A stretch of DNA of 64,000 nt, from NCBI GenBank assembly GCA_964409775.1, contig CAYPEI010000021.1, positions 1 through 64,000 of the forward strand, in the 5' to 3' direction. Made by a program: the position numbers and the translations under genes. Below are positions 49,916 through 57,269 of this stretch, in pieces. Position 1 is the stretch's first letter, and each line of letters starts with the position of its first letter. The stretch is from JAHBXL01 sp964409775. Lineage in GTDB: Bacteria; Planctomycetota; Phycisphaerae; Phycisphaerales; UBA1924. Under the pieces are notes generated by a model. That model was given only the letters and a program-made list of their open reading frames with translations, searched no databases and was not told where the DNA came from.

Positions 49916-52354
49916 GTGAGCCAAGCCGCACTTTTGGAACCCGCCGAAGAAATGGCCGCGAAACCACGTCGTACCGAAAAGCCCGCGCCGGCCAAGCCTG
50001 CTGGCGGAGGCGGGGGAGGTCGCGCGACCGCCGAGACGATGGCGACGAAGCAGCGGGACATCGCTGTTTCAGAGTTTTTCGCGAAGAACCGGCACCTGCT
50101 GGGGTTTGACAATCCGCGGAAGGCCCTGCTGACGACCGTCAAGGAAGCGGTGGACAACTCGCTGGATGCGTGCGAAGAGGGTGGGATCCTGCCGGACATC
50201 ACGGTGGTGATCGAGGATTTGCAGCCGGATCGCCCCGCTTCGGCGAAGAGTTCGCGCTACCGCGTCACGACGGTGGACAACGGGCCGGGCATCGTGCGCG
50301 CCCAGGTGGAGAACGTGTTCGGGCGACTGCTGTTTGGCTCGAAGTTTCACCGGCTCAAGATGTCGCGCGGGCAGCAGGGCATCGGCATTTCCGCCGCGGG
50401 CATGTACGGGCTCATCACCACCGGCAAGCCGATGCTGATCCAGACTCGTCCGAAGGCGAACAAGCCGGCTCACCACATCGAGTTGGCGATGAACACGAAG
50501 ACCAACCGCGCGGAAGTGACGGTTGATGAAGAGACGGACGACTTTCCGCTTCGGCGACTGCGCGAACTGTCGAAGGATGTCCGCGAACTCGCGGATCGCG
50601 GCGAGTTTCTCAGCGCTTCGGAGTATCCCACGGGCACGAGCGTGACGATCGAGTTGGAAGGGAAGTACCAGCGCGGGCGCGGGAGCGTGGATGAGTTCCT
50701 GGAACTGACGGCCATCGCGAACCCGCACGCACGGATCACGCTTGTGCGGCCGACGCGCATCACCGAAGAGGATGCGGATGATGCGCCGCTGCTGAAGCGA
50801 GGGGCCAAGGGGTCGCGGGAACGCGGGATCAAAGTCTCGGGCGATGCGCCGTCCGGCGAGGAACAAGCGCAGGCGGAGCAGGGTGTCGAGGCATCGACGG
50901 CACAGATCGAGGTCACCCAGGACCTCGGTTCGGTGGTGGTGTTCCCGCGGGCGGTGAACGAGTTGCCGCCGGAAACGAAGGAGATCCAGCCGCACCCTCG
51001 GGGCGTGGAACTGGGCACGCTGCTGCAGATGCTCAAGGACTACGAGGTTTCGCACAAGGGCGAGACGCTGTACAACTTCCTGCAGGACTCGTTCTCGCGA
51101 GTGTCCGCATCGACGGCGGGGAGTTTTTGCGAGCAGATCGGTGTGACGAGCCGCACGAAGGTGTCGTCGATCGAGTCCGAGCAGGCGGAGAAGTTGTACA
51201 AAGTGTTCCAGGAAGCGAAACTCGCGCCGCCGCCGACAGACTGCCTTGCGCCGATCGGCGTGCGGCAGTTGCTGGCGGGCATGCTGAAGGGGGTTCGGGC
51301 GGAGTTTTATGCCGCGAGTTCGCGCGAGGCCGCGGTGTATCGCGGCCGGCCGTTCCTGATTGAGGCGGCGATCGCGTTCGGCGGGGACCTGCCGGCGGAT
51401 GACTCGTCGCGGGTGATCCGATTTGCGAACCGCGTGCCGCTGCTGTATCAGCAGTCGGCGTGCTCGAGTTTCAAGGCGGTGGCGGAGACGAACTGGCGGA
51501 ACTATGACCTGCAGCAGCCGCGGGGCGCGGTGCCCGTTGGTCCGCTGGTGATCATGATCCACATGGCGAGCGTGTGGGTGCCGTTTACGAGCGAGAGCAA
51601 GGAAGCGATCGCGGACTACGACGAGATCCGCAAGGAGATGAAACTCGCTCTGATGGAGTGCGGGCGGAAACTCGGGACGTATCTGCGCAAGCGGCTGAAG
51701 ATGAAGCGGGAGAGCGAGCGTCGCGACATCTTCGAGCGGTACATCGGGGAGATCACGCAGGCGATCAACGCGATCAACGGCATCGATGCGAAGAAGTTGT
51801 ACGAGACGCTGCTGGCGCAGGCGAAGAAGCGGACGGCGATCGCGGATGTGGAACTCGACGAAGAGGGGAAGGTGAAGCAGGACAAGGGGGACGATGCGGA
51901 CGAGGAGGGCGTGATCATCGTGTCCGCGTCCGGTGGGGCAGGCGTCCCGCCTGCCCGCGCCATGGATGAACCACCCATGGGCAAGTCTTCCAAGTCCGAA
52001 GCCGCCATGCTCAAAGTCGCCGCGCTCCGTGGGGGCGATGATGATGATCAGCCGTCGCTGATTGATACTGCAGAGGTGAAGCGGCTGAATCAGAAGGGGA
52101 AGTCCCCGGGGGCCGGAAAGAAGGCGGCGAACGCGAAGGGCGCGAAGGACTCGAAGCGTGGAAAGGCTGGAACTGGGGGTGATGTGAAGGGGACGGCTGC
52201 ACGCGAGGCGAAGCCGAGTGGGGCGGTCAAGCCGATTGCGAGAGCGGCTGCTGCGCCGGCCGCGGCGGCGAAGCCCGCAGCGAAGGAGAAGCCGCGGATG
52301 CGGCTGGTGAACGGGAGGATGGTGCCGGTGGAGCAAGGGCCGGGGCTGTTCTGA
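49916..52354 (+). CDS. top6B: DNA topoisomerase VI subunit B (GHKL ATPase) with a long basic tail
   Basis: 812 residues. Topo VI is a type IIB topoisomerase typical of archaea and plants; B is the ATPase gate and A the DNA-cleaving subunit. GHKL motifs are intact: EAVDNSLDACEE (Asn81), VDNGPGI (Asp121) and RGQQGIGISAAGMYG (152-166). They are followed by H2TH and transducer regions (LYNFLQDSFSRVSAS, FANRVPLLYQQSACSSFKAV, and KLALMECGRKLGTYLRKRLK). From about residue 655 the protein has an archaeal-length core behind it and a 155-residue Lys/Ala/Gly-rich tail, like a histone H1 tail. Residues about 674-690 come from a palindromic repeat. Neither neighbour is a subunit A gene: a CYTH gene precedes and catalase follows. 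A start at GTG with AAGGAGG is firm. Confidence 0.92.
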   Translation: MSQAALLEPAEEMAAKPRRTEKPAPAKPAGGGGGGRATAETMATKQRDIAVSEFFAKNRHLLGFDNPRKALLTTVKEAVDNSLDACEEGGILPDITVVIEDLQPDRPASAKSSRYRVTTVDNGPGIVRAQVENVFGRLLFGSKFHRLKMSRGQQGIGISAAGMYGLITTGKPMLIQTRPKANKPAHHIELAMNTKTNRAEVTVDEETDDFPLRRLRELSKDVRELADRGEFLSASEYPTGTSVTIELEGKYQRGRGSVDEFLELTAIANPHARITLVRPTRITEEDADDAPLLKRGAKGSRERGIKVSGDAPSGEEQAQAEQGVEASTAQIEVTQDLGSVVVFPRAVNELPPETKEIQPHPRGVELGTLLQMLKDYEVSHKGETLYNFLQDSFSRVSASTAGSFCEQIGVTSRTKVSSIESEQAEKLYKVFQEAKLAPPPTDCLAPIGVRQLLAGMLKGVRAEFYAASSREAAVYRGRPFLIEAAIAFGGDLPADDSSRVIRFANRVPLLYQQSACSSFKAVAETNWRNYDLQQPRGAVPVGPLVIMIHMASVWVPFTSESKEAIADYDEIRKEMKLALMECGRKLGTYLRKRLKMKRESERRDIFERYIGEITQAINAINGIDAKKLYETLLAQAKKRTAIADVELDEEGKVKQDKGDDADEEGVIIVSASGGAGVPPARAMDEPPMGKSSKSEAAMLKVAALRGGDDDDQPSLIDTAEVKRLNQKGKSPGAGKKAANAKGAKDSKRGKAGTGGDVKGTAAREAKPSGAVKPIARAAAAPAAAAKPAAKEKPRMRLVNGRMVPVEQGPGLF
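51936..51980 (+). repeat. REP-like palindromic repeat inside the top6B coding sequence
   Basis: GGGCAGGCG, TCC, CGCCTGCCC (51936-51956) is a perfect 9-bp hairpin. It is followed by CCATGG (51960-51965) and CCATGG (51975-51980), a second inverted pair. The frame stays open and encodes GGAGVPPARAMDEPPMGK. I recall similar GC hairpins scattered in planctomycete and other genomes as dispersed repeats; copy number here is unknown. Confidence 0.6.
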
Positions 52355-52454
52355 GAAGCACGCGCGGAGAGTTCACCGCAAATGAAGGCGGCGAGCCCCG
52401 ACCATGGGAGCCCGCCGCTGAACGGATGTGGTGATTCGAACGATTCTGATCGGG

Positions 52455-52481
52455 ATGGGCCATCTCGCTGAGATGGCCCAT
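52455..52481. terminator. Perfect 12-bp hairpin between convergent top6B and katA
   Basis: ATGGGCCATCTC, GCT, GAGATGGCCCAT. No T-tract follows on either strand, so it is more likely a Rho-type or RNA-stabilising end element than a classic intrinsic terminator. It could serve both genes. Confidence 0.5.
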
Positions 52482-52499
52482 GCCATGAGAGACGCCGCG

Positions 52500-54032
52500 T
52501 CAGACCTTCAAGGCCGCCGCGGCCTTGGCTTCGACGGTCGGGCCGTGCTGCGCTGCGGCCTGCATCATCGCGGCCATGTCGATGCCGAGGTGCTTGGCGA
52601 CGCGCGTGCCGTAATCCGGATCCGCGCGGAAGAAGTGGCAGAGTTGACGCATCTGGACTTCCTTGCGGGCCTGGCCGAGTCCGCCAGCGATGCGACGCGT
52701 GAGGCGGTCCTTCTGACCTTCATCGAAGAGGCGGTAGAGGTTGCCCGGCTGGGTGTAGTCGTCGTGATCGACGGTCGAGTCGAAGCGGTCGACGATGGTC
52801 TCACCGAGTTTCCATGCGGGGTCGGCGAAGGCGGGGTTGGGCTTCGGGGCGGTGGGGATGCTGTTGGGCCAGTAGTTCGGGGCCGCGCCGTACTCGCCGA
52901 GCGTGGACTGGCCGTCGCGGATGTAGTTCATGACGGGGCAGCGCGGCTTGTTGACGGGGACCTGATGGTGGTTGACGCCGAGCCGGTGGAGGTGGGTGTC
53001 GGCGTAGGACATGAGGCGGGCCTGGAGCATCTTGTCGGGGCTGGGGCCGATGCCGGGAACAAGGGCGCTGGGCTTGAACGCGGCCTGCTCGACTTCGGCG
53101 AAGTAGTTCTCGGGGTTACGGTTGAGTTCCATCTCGCCGACCTCGATGAGCGGGAACTCCTTGTGCGGCCAGACCTTCGTCAGGTCGAAGGGGTTCCAGC
53201 GGAAGGCATCGGCCTGGGCCTGGGTCATGATCTGGACGCAAACGCGCCACTTGGGGAAATCGCCCCGGGCGATGGCTTCGAAGAGGTCGCGCTGGTGGCT
53301 CTCGCGGTCGTTCGCGATGACCTTGCCCGCCTCCTCATCGGTCATGTTCTTGATGCCCTGCTTGTTCTTGAAGTGGAACTTGCACCAGACGCGCTCGCCC
53401 GCGGCGTTGATGAGGGAGTAGGTGTGGCTGCCGAAGCCGTGGAGGTGACGATACGAGGCGGGGATGCCGCGGTCGGAGAAGAGGATGGTGACCTGATGGA
53501 GGGACTCGGGGCAGAGAGACCAGAAGTCCCACTGCATGTCCATGTTGCGGAGGTTGGTCTGCGGGTGGCGCTTCTGCGTGTGGATGAACATCTGAAACTT
53601 GTACGGATCGCGCACGAAGAAGACGGGCGTGTTGTTGCCGACAAGGTCCCAGTTGCCCTCCTCGGTGTAGAACTTGACGGCGAAGCCGCGGACGTCGCGC
53701 TCGGCATCGGCCGCGCCGCGCTCGCCGGCGACGGTGGAGAAGCGGAGGAACAGGTCGGTCTTCTTGCCGACCTTGCTGAAGAGCGCCGCGCGCGTGTACT
53801 TGCTGATGTCCTTGGTCACCGTGAACATGCCGTAGGCTCCGGAGCCCTTGGCGTGGACGACGCGCTCGGGGATGCGTTCGCGGTTGAAGTGCTGCATCTG
53901 CTCGAGCAGGGCGACATCCTGCATGAGGACCGGGCCGCGGGGTCCGGCGGTCAGGGCCTGCTGCACGCCGATGGGCGCGCCGTTGGCGGAGGTGAGGAGG
54001 GGACAGTTCTCGCCGTTCCGGTGGTCGTTCAT
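52500..54032 (-). CDS. katA: Monofunctional heme catalase (KatA type)
   Basis: 510 residues, clade of small-subunit catalases that dismutate hydrogen peroxide. The distal histidine lies in ERVVHAKGSGAYG, the family signature in RFSTVAGERGAADAERDVRG, and the proximal heme-ligand tyrosine in RLMSYADTHLHRLG. The sequence is canonical throughout. ATG 54032 is used because AAAGGA lies 7-8 bases upstream and the protein starts MNDHRNGENCPLLT as in other KatA proteins; the frame to 54116 has no support. It is divergent from oxyR across 146 bases, which implies peroxide-responsive control by that regulator. Confidence 0.95.
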   Translation of the reverse strand: MNDHRNGENCPLLTSANGAPIGVQQALTAGPRGPVLMQDVALLEQMQHFNRERIPERVVHAKGSGAYGMFTVTKDISKYTRAALFSKVGKKTDLFLRFSTVAGERGAADAERDVRGFAVKFYTEEGNWDLVGNNTPVFFVRDPYKFQMFIHTQKRHPQTNLRNMDMQWDFWSLCPESLHQVTILFSDRGIPASYRHLHGFGSHTYSLINAAGERVWCKFHFKNKQGIKNMTDEEAGKVIANDRESHQRDLFEAIARGDFPKWRVCVQIMTQAQADAFRWNPFDLTKVWPHKEFPLIEVGEMELNRNPENYFAEVEQAAFKPSALVPGIGPSPDKMLQARLMSYADTHLHRLGVNHHQVPVNKPRCPVMNYIRDGQSTLGEYGAAPNYWPNSIPTAPKPNPAFADPAWKLGETIVDRFDSTVDHDDYTQPGNLYRLFDEGQKDRLTRRIAGGLGQARKEVQMRQLCHFFRADPDYGTRVAKHLGIDMAAMMQAAAQHGPTVEAKAAAALKV

Positions 54033-54165
54033 GTGGTCGTCCTTTCGCTGCGGGCAACGCGGCTCCGGTCCTGCCGCGGGGCTCCGGACCGTGAGCGCTC
54101 CGTCATGAAGCAGCACGATATGAGCGGCTCGTATAGACGTCCAAGACGCTCAGGAGACAGGAACC

Positions 54166-54180
54166 ATAGACTGTGTCTAT
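54166..54180 (+). promoter_or_regulatory. OxyR-type half-site overlapping the oxyR -10 box and start codon
   Basis: ATAGACTGTGTCTAT is a perfect inverted repeat (ATAGAC, TGT, GTCTAT) with the ATAG-N7-CTAT form of an OxyR half-site and a LysR T-N11-A core (54167-54179). TAGACT at 54167-54172 also has the spacing of a leaderless -10 (six bases to ATG 54179). Binding here would block oxyR transcription, consistent with autorepression. A clean second half-site was not found in the katA direction. Confidence 0.55.
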
Positions 54181-55090
54181 GGAACTTCATCAACTCAGGT
54201 ACTTTGTAGCCGCGGCGGAGACGCAAAGCGTCACACGGGCGGCGGAACGCTGCCGGGTGGCGCAGCCCTCGCTCAGCCAGCAGATCGGCCGGTTGGAACG
54301 ATCGCTGGGCACGAGGCTGTTTGACCGGCTGGGGCGCGGCATCGCGCTGAACGACGCAGGGAAGGCTCTTCTGCCGCGGGCGAGGCGGATCCTGGCGGAG
54401 GTCCGCGAGACGGAGGCCAATCTGAAGCGTGAGGCCGAGGAAGGAGCAGGCGGGGCAGCCTCGCTCGCGATCGGGGCCATCCCGACGATGGCGCCGTATC
54501 TGCTGCCCGGCGCGATCAAGGCTCTGCGCGCGGACCACGCGGGCTGCGAGCCCTCAATCCGGGAGTCTTTCACGGAGAACCTGATCGAGTTGCTGCTGGA
54601 GAACCAGATCGACTGCGCGATCATGAGCACTCCGGTGGAGGATGAACGGCTGGATGTGCAGGTGCTGGGGCATGAGGAGTTGGTCGTCGCGATGCCCATC
54701 GCGCACCCGCGGGCGGCGCGTGAGCAGATCGGCTGGGGCGAACTCCGTACCGAACCCATCGTCACGCTCGATGAGATGCACTGCCTGGGGAAGCAGATCC
54801 AGGGGTTCTGCTCGGTTCGTGCCAGCGCGTCGCGAGTGGTCTGTCGGACGACGCAACTGGCAACGATCTTCGAACTGGTTGCGCTGGGGTTGGGGGTATC
54901 GATCGTGCCGGAGATGGCGGCTGCGCAGCACGGCTCGCGCCGCTGGCGGTATGCGCGGCTGGCCCAGCACAAGCCGATCCGGCAGATCGCGTTCGTGTGG
55001 CGGAGGGACCGGGAACGGCCGCGGCTGTCGGTGGGACTCGCCGCGATCATCGGGCGGATCCTAGGCGGGGCACGCCATCGACTGGCCTAG
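54179..55090 (+). CDS. oxyR: LysR-family hydrogen peroxide regulator OxyR
   Basis: 303 residues. The N-terminal winged helix is MELHQLRYFVAAAETQSVTR to RLERSLGTRLFDR; the remainder is the substrate-binding domain. The redox pair is visible: Cys202 and Cys211 in HCLGKQIQGFCS, the same spacing as Cys199/Cys208 of E. coli OxyR, with the His-Cys-Leu core conserved. Peroxide oxidises this pair to a disulfide and switches the protein to an activator of katA-type genes. Divergence from katA supports this. GTG 54173 is in frame, but ATG 54179 gives the standard LysR N-terminus and fits the TAGACT promoter. Confidence 0.92.
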   Translation: MELHQLRYFVAAAETQSVTRAAERCRVAQPSLSQQIGRLERSLGTRLFDRLGRGIALNDAGKALLPRARRILAEVRETEANLKREAEEGAGGAASLAIGAIPTMAPYLLPGAIKALRADHAGCEPSIRESFTENLIELLLENQIDCAIMSTPVEDERLDVQVLGHEELVVAMPIAHPRAAREQIGWGELRTEPIVTLDEMHCLGKQIQGFCSVRASASRVVCRTTQLATIFELVALGLGVSIVPEMAAAQHGSRRWRYARLAQHKPIRQIAFVWRRDRERPRLSVGLAAIIGRILGGARHRLA

Positions 55091-55234
55091 AGCGGGTATG
55101 AAGAAGGCGAAAAGTGGATAGGCCTCCTCGGCGCGGTGCAGTCGTGGATTCGGTATGCTGGAGACAACTTCGCGCGTGCGGCCATGGTTGGTGAGCCGGC
55201 GATTCCAGACTCGCGCGGCAGCAAGGGGAACTCC

Positions 55235-57181
55235 ATGCGCACTCAACCGTCCGTGCTTGCACTCGTCGCGTCGTCGCTCATCGCCGTCTCGGGCCTTGCG
55301 GCATCGGCGTGCCAGGGTCAATCGGCCGCCGCGGCCGATCGGCGTGGAGCGGGCGACAATGCCGCGGCTACCGCGGGCCAGATCGACGCCGTGACCGTGT
55401 TCCGGGGACAGGCACTGGTTACGCGCGTAATCGACATCCCCGGCGGGACAGGCCTGCGGGAGATCATTGTGACGGACTTGCCGGGCGCGATCCTGCCGGG
55501 CAGTCTGTATGCCGAGTCGTCGGACGGCATCGAGGTCCGCAGCGTGAGTTACCGGATCCGGCCGGTGGTCGAGGACACCCGCGAGAGCGTTCGGCAGGCG
55601 GAGAAGGCGGTGCGGGATGCGAGGGATGCGCTCGCCGCGGCGCAGAGCCGGCAACAGTATCTCGAATGGCAGCGGCAGTACCTCGACAAACTCGAGGGCT
55701 TCGTCGCGCCGACCGCGCAGGTCGAACTCACCCGCGGCGTGCTGAATGCGGAGACGCTCAAGGACCTGACGATGCTGGTCACCGCGCAGAGAAAGGCGCA
55801 GAGCGACGATGGACACAAACTCGCGCTCGAGGTTCGAACACTGACCGAGACCCTGCAACTTCGGGAGCGCGAACTGGCCGTTCTCACCGCGTCGAGTTCG
55901 AGGACCGCGCGGGAGGCCGTGGTGTTCATCAATGCGACCAAGCCGGGCGCCAGGCTCCGGCTCAGTTACCTCGTGTCGGGCGCGAACTGGAGCCCGTCGT
56001 ACAACCTGCGGCTTGCGGGAGCGGATGCCAAGGCGGCGACGCTGGAGTATCAGGCCTCGGTGCAGCAGATGAGCGGAGAGGACTGGAACGGCGTGCAGTT
56101 GACGCTGAGCACGGCCACCCCGGCGCTGGTCGCCACCGGGCCGGCGCTCATGCCGCTGCAGGTGGCGCTCGTCGCGCCGCGGCAGGATGACAGCCGCCTG
56201 GCGATGCTGCGGGACGAGGGGTACGTCGGCGCAAAGAAGGCTCTTGAAGAGAAGCAGCGTGAGATGGAGCGCACCCGGAACGTCCAGGTGCTTGCGGTGG
56301 ATGTTCTGCGGGCCGGCAATGCGCCGGCTTCCGGGCGTGCGGGTGAAGCGGGGGGACTGCAAGCGGGTCAGACGATCGGCGGGCTTTCGCAGGGCGACTT
56401 TGACGGGCAGGTCGCGTTCTCCCTGGACAAGGGCCTCAACGAGATCGCTGACCAGAGTCAGATTCTTGACCTGATTTCAACCGCGAAGGTCGAGCGCAAG
56501 AGCAAGGCCGAGCCGCTCGCCGTGCGGCAGGGCGATGAGGGGCTGAGCGTGACGTACCGTGTCGCTTCGCGCACGACCATGCCCAGCCGGGCGGACCAGC
56601 AACTCATCCAGATCTCGCAGATGCAGTTGCCGGCGGAGGTTGTGAAGATCGCCACTCCGACGCTCACGCAGTACATCTACAACGAGGCACGCGTCACCAA
56701 CGCCGGGAGCACCGTGCTGCTTGCCGGTCCGGCGTCGAGTTACGTCGGGGGCGAGTTTGTCGGCTCGGCGGTTGTGCCGACGGTGAGCGCGGGCGAGAGT
56801 TTCCGGGTCGGGTTCGGCATCGACAGTTCGCTCCGCGCGGCGAAGGAACTCGTCGAGCGCACGGAGACGACCCAGGGCGGGAACCGGATCGTCGAGTTCA
56901 CGTACCGGCTCACCATCGAGAACTTCGGGTCGGTGTCCGCGCCGATCCGGTTGATGGATCGGCTTCCGAATCCCGCGGGAACGGAGATCAAACTCACGCT
57001 CATCGAGCCCGCGACGCGCCTGAGCGAGGACAAGGACTACCTGGAGACCGGGCGGAAGAAGAACCTGCTTCGCTGGGACGTCACGGCTCCGGCGGGCGCG
57101 ACCGGCACGAAGGCGTTCGCCGTCGAGTACAAGTTCCGGCTGGAGTTCGACCGCCAGATGACGTTGAGCGAGAACCGCTGA
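55235..57181 (+). CDS. DUF4139/MuiA-like secreted protein
   Basis: 648 residues with a signal peptide (SVLALVASSLIAVSGLAASA). Next comes an N-terminal beta domain (IDAVTVFRGQALVTRVIDI), a long coiled coil (about 110-230, for example ESVRQAEKAVRDARDALAAA), and a C-terminal DUF4139 beta region (LSYLVSGANWSPSYNLRL, RLTIENFGSVSAPIRLMDRL, WDVTAPAGATGTKAFAVEYK). This is the layout of the 'mucoidy inhibitor MuiA' family, whose biochemical function is unknown. The signal peptide ends in a possible Ala-Cys, so a lipoprotein form cannot be excluded. ATG 55235 has AAGGGGA upstream; the longer frame to 55136 is rejected. Confidence 0.83.
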   Translation: MRTQPSVLALVASSLIAVSGLAASACQGQSAAAADRRGAGDNAAATAGQIDAVTVFRGQALVTRVIDIPGGTGLREIIVTDLPGAILPGSLYAESSDGIEVRSVSYRIRPVVEDTRESVRQAEKAVRDARDALAAAQSRQQYLEWQRQYLDKLEGFVAPTAQVELTRGVLNAETLKDLTMLVTAQRKAQSDDGHKLALEVRTLTETLQLRERELAVLTASSSRTAREAVVFINATKPGARLRLSYLVSGANWSPSYNLRLAGADAKAATLEYQASVQQMSGEDWNGVQLTLSTATPALVATGPALMPLQVALVAPRQDDSRLAMLRDEGYVGAKKALEEKQREMERTRNVQVLAVDVLRAGNAPASGRAGEAGGLQAGQTIGGLSQGDFDGQVAFSLDKGLNEIADQSQILDLISTAKVERKSKAEPLAVRQGDEGLSVTYRVASRTTMPSRADQQLIQISQMQLPAEVVKIATPTLTQYIYNEARVTNAGSTVLLAGPASSYVGGEFVGSAVVPTVSAGESFRVGFGIDSSLRAAKELVERTETTQGGNRIVEFTYRLTIENFGSVSAPIRLMDRLPNPAGTEIKLTLIEPATRLSEDKDYLETGRKKNLLRWDVTAPAGATGTKAFAVEYKFRLEFDRQMTLSENR

Positions 57182-57269
57182 GCCGGAAGGCCCCGGGTCC
57201 GTTCCCGAAGCAAGACCCATTGATCGTGAGCGGTTTGACAGCGAGGGTCACCGCCAGTCTCGGCATGCC

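Noticed and set aside
50069..52336. 755-codon open frame on the minus strand opposite top6B
   Set aside because: Shadow frame. High GC lengthens open frames in all phases, and the plus-strand frame has GHKL motifs and a ribosome-binding site.
52428..54209. 593-codon open frame opposite katA
   Set aside because: Shadow of katA: Gly/Glu/Val-rich repeating composition and no domain, while katA on the minus strand is canonical.
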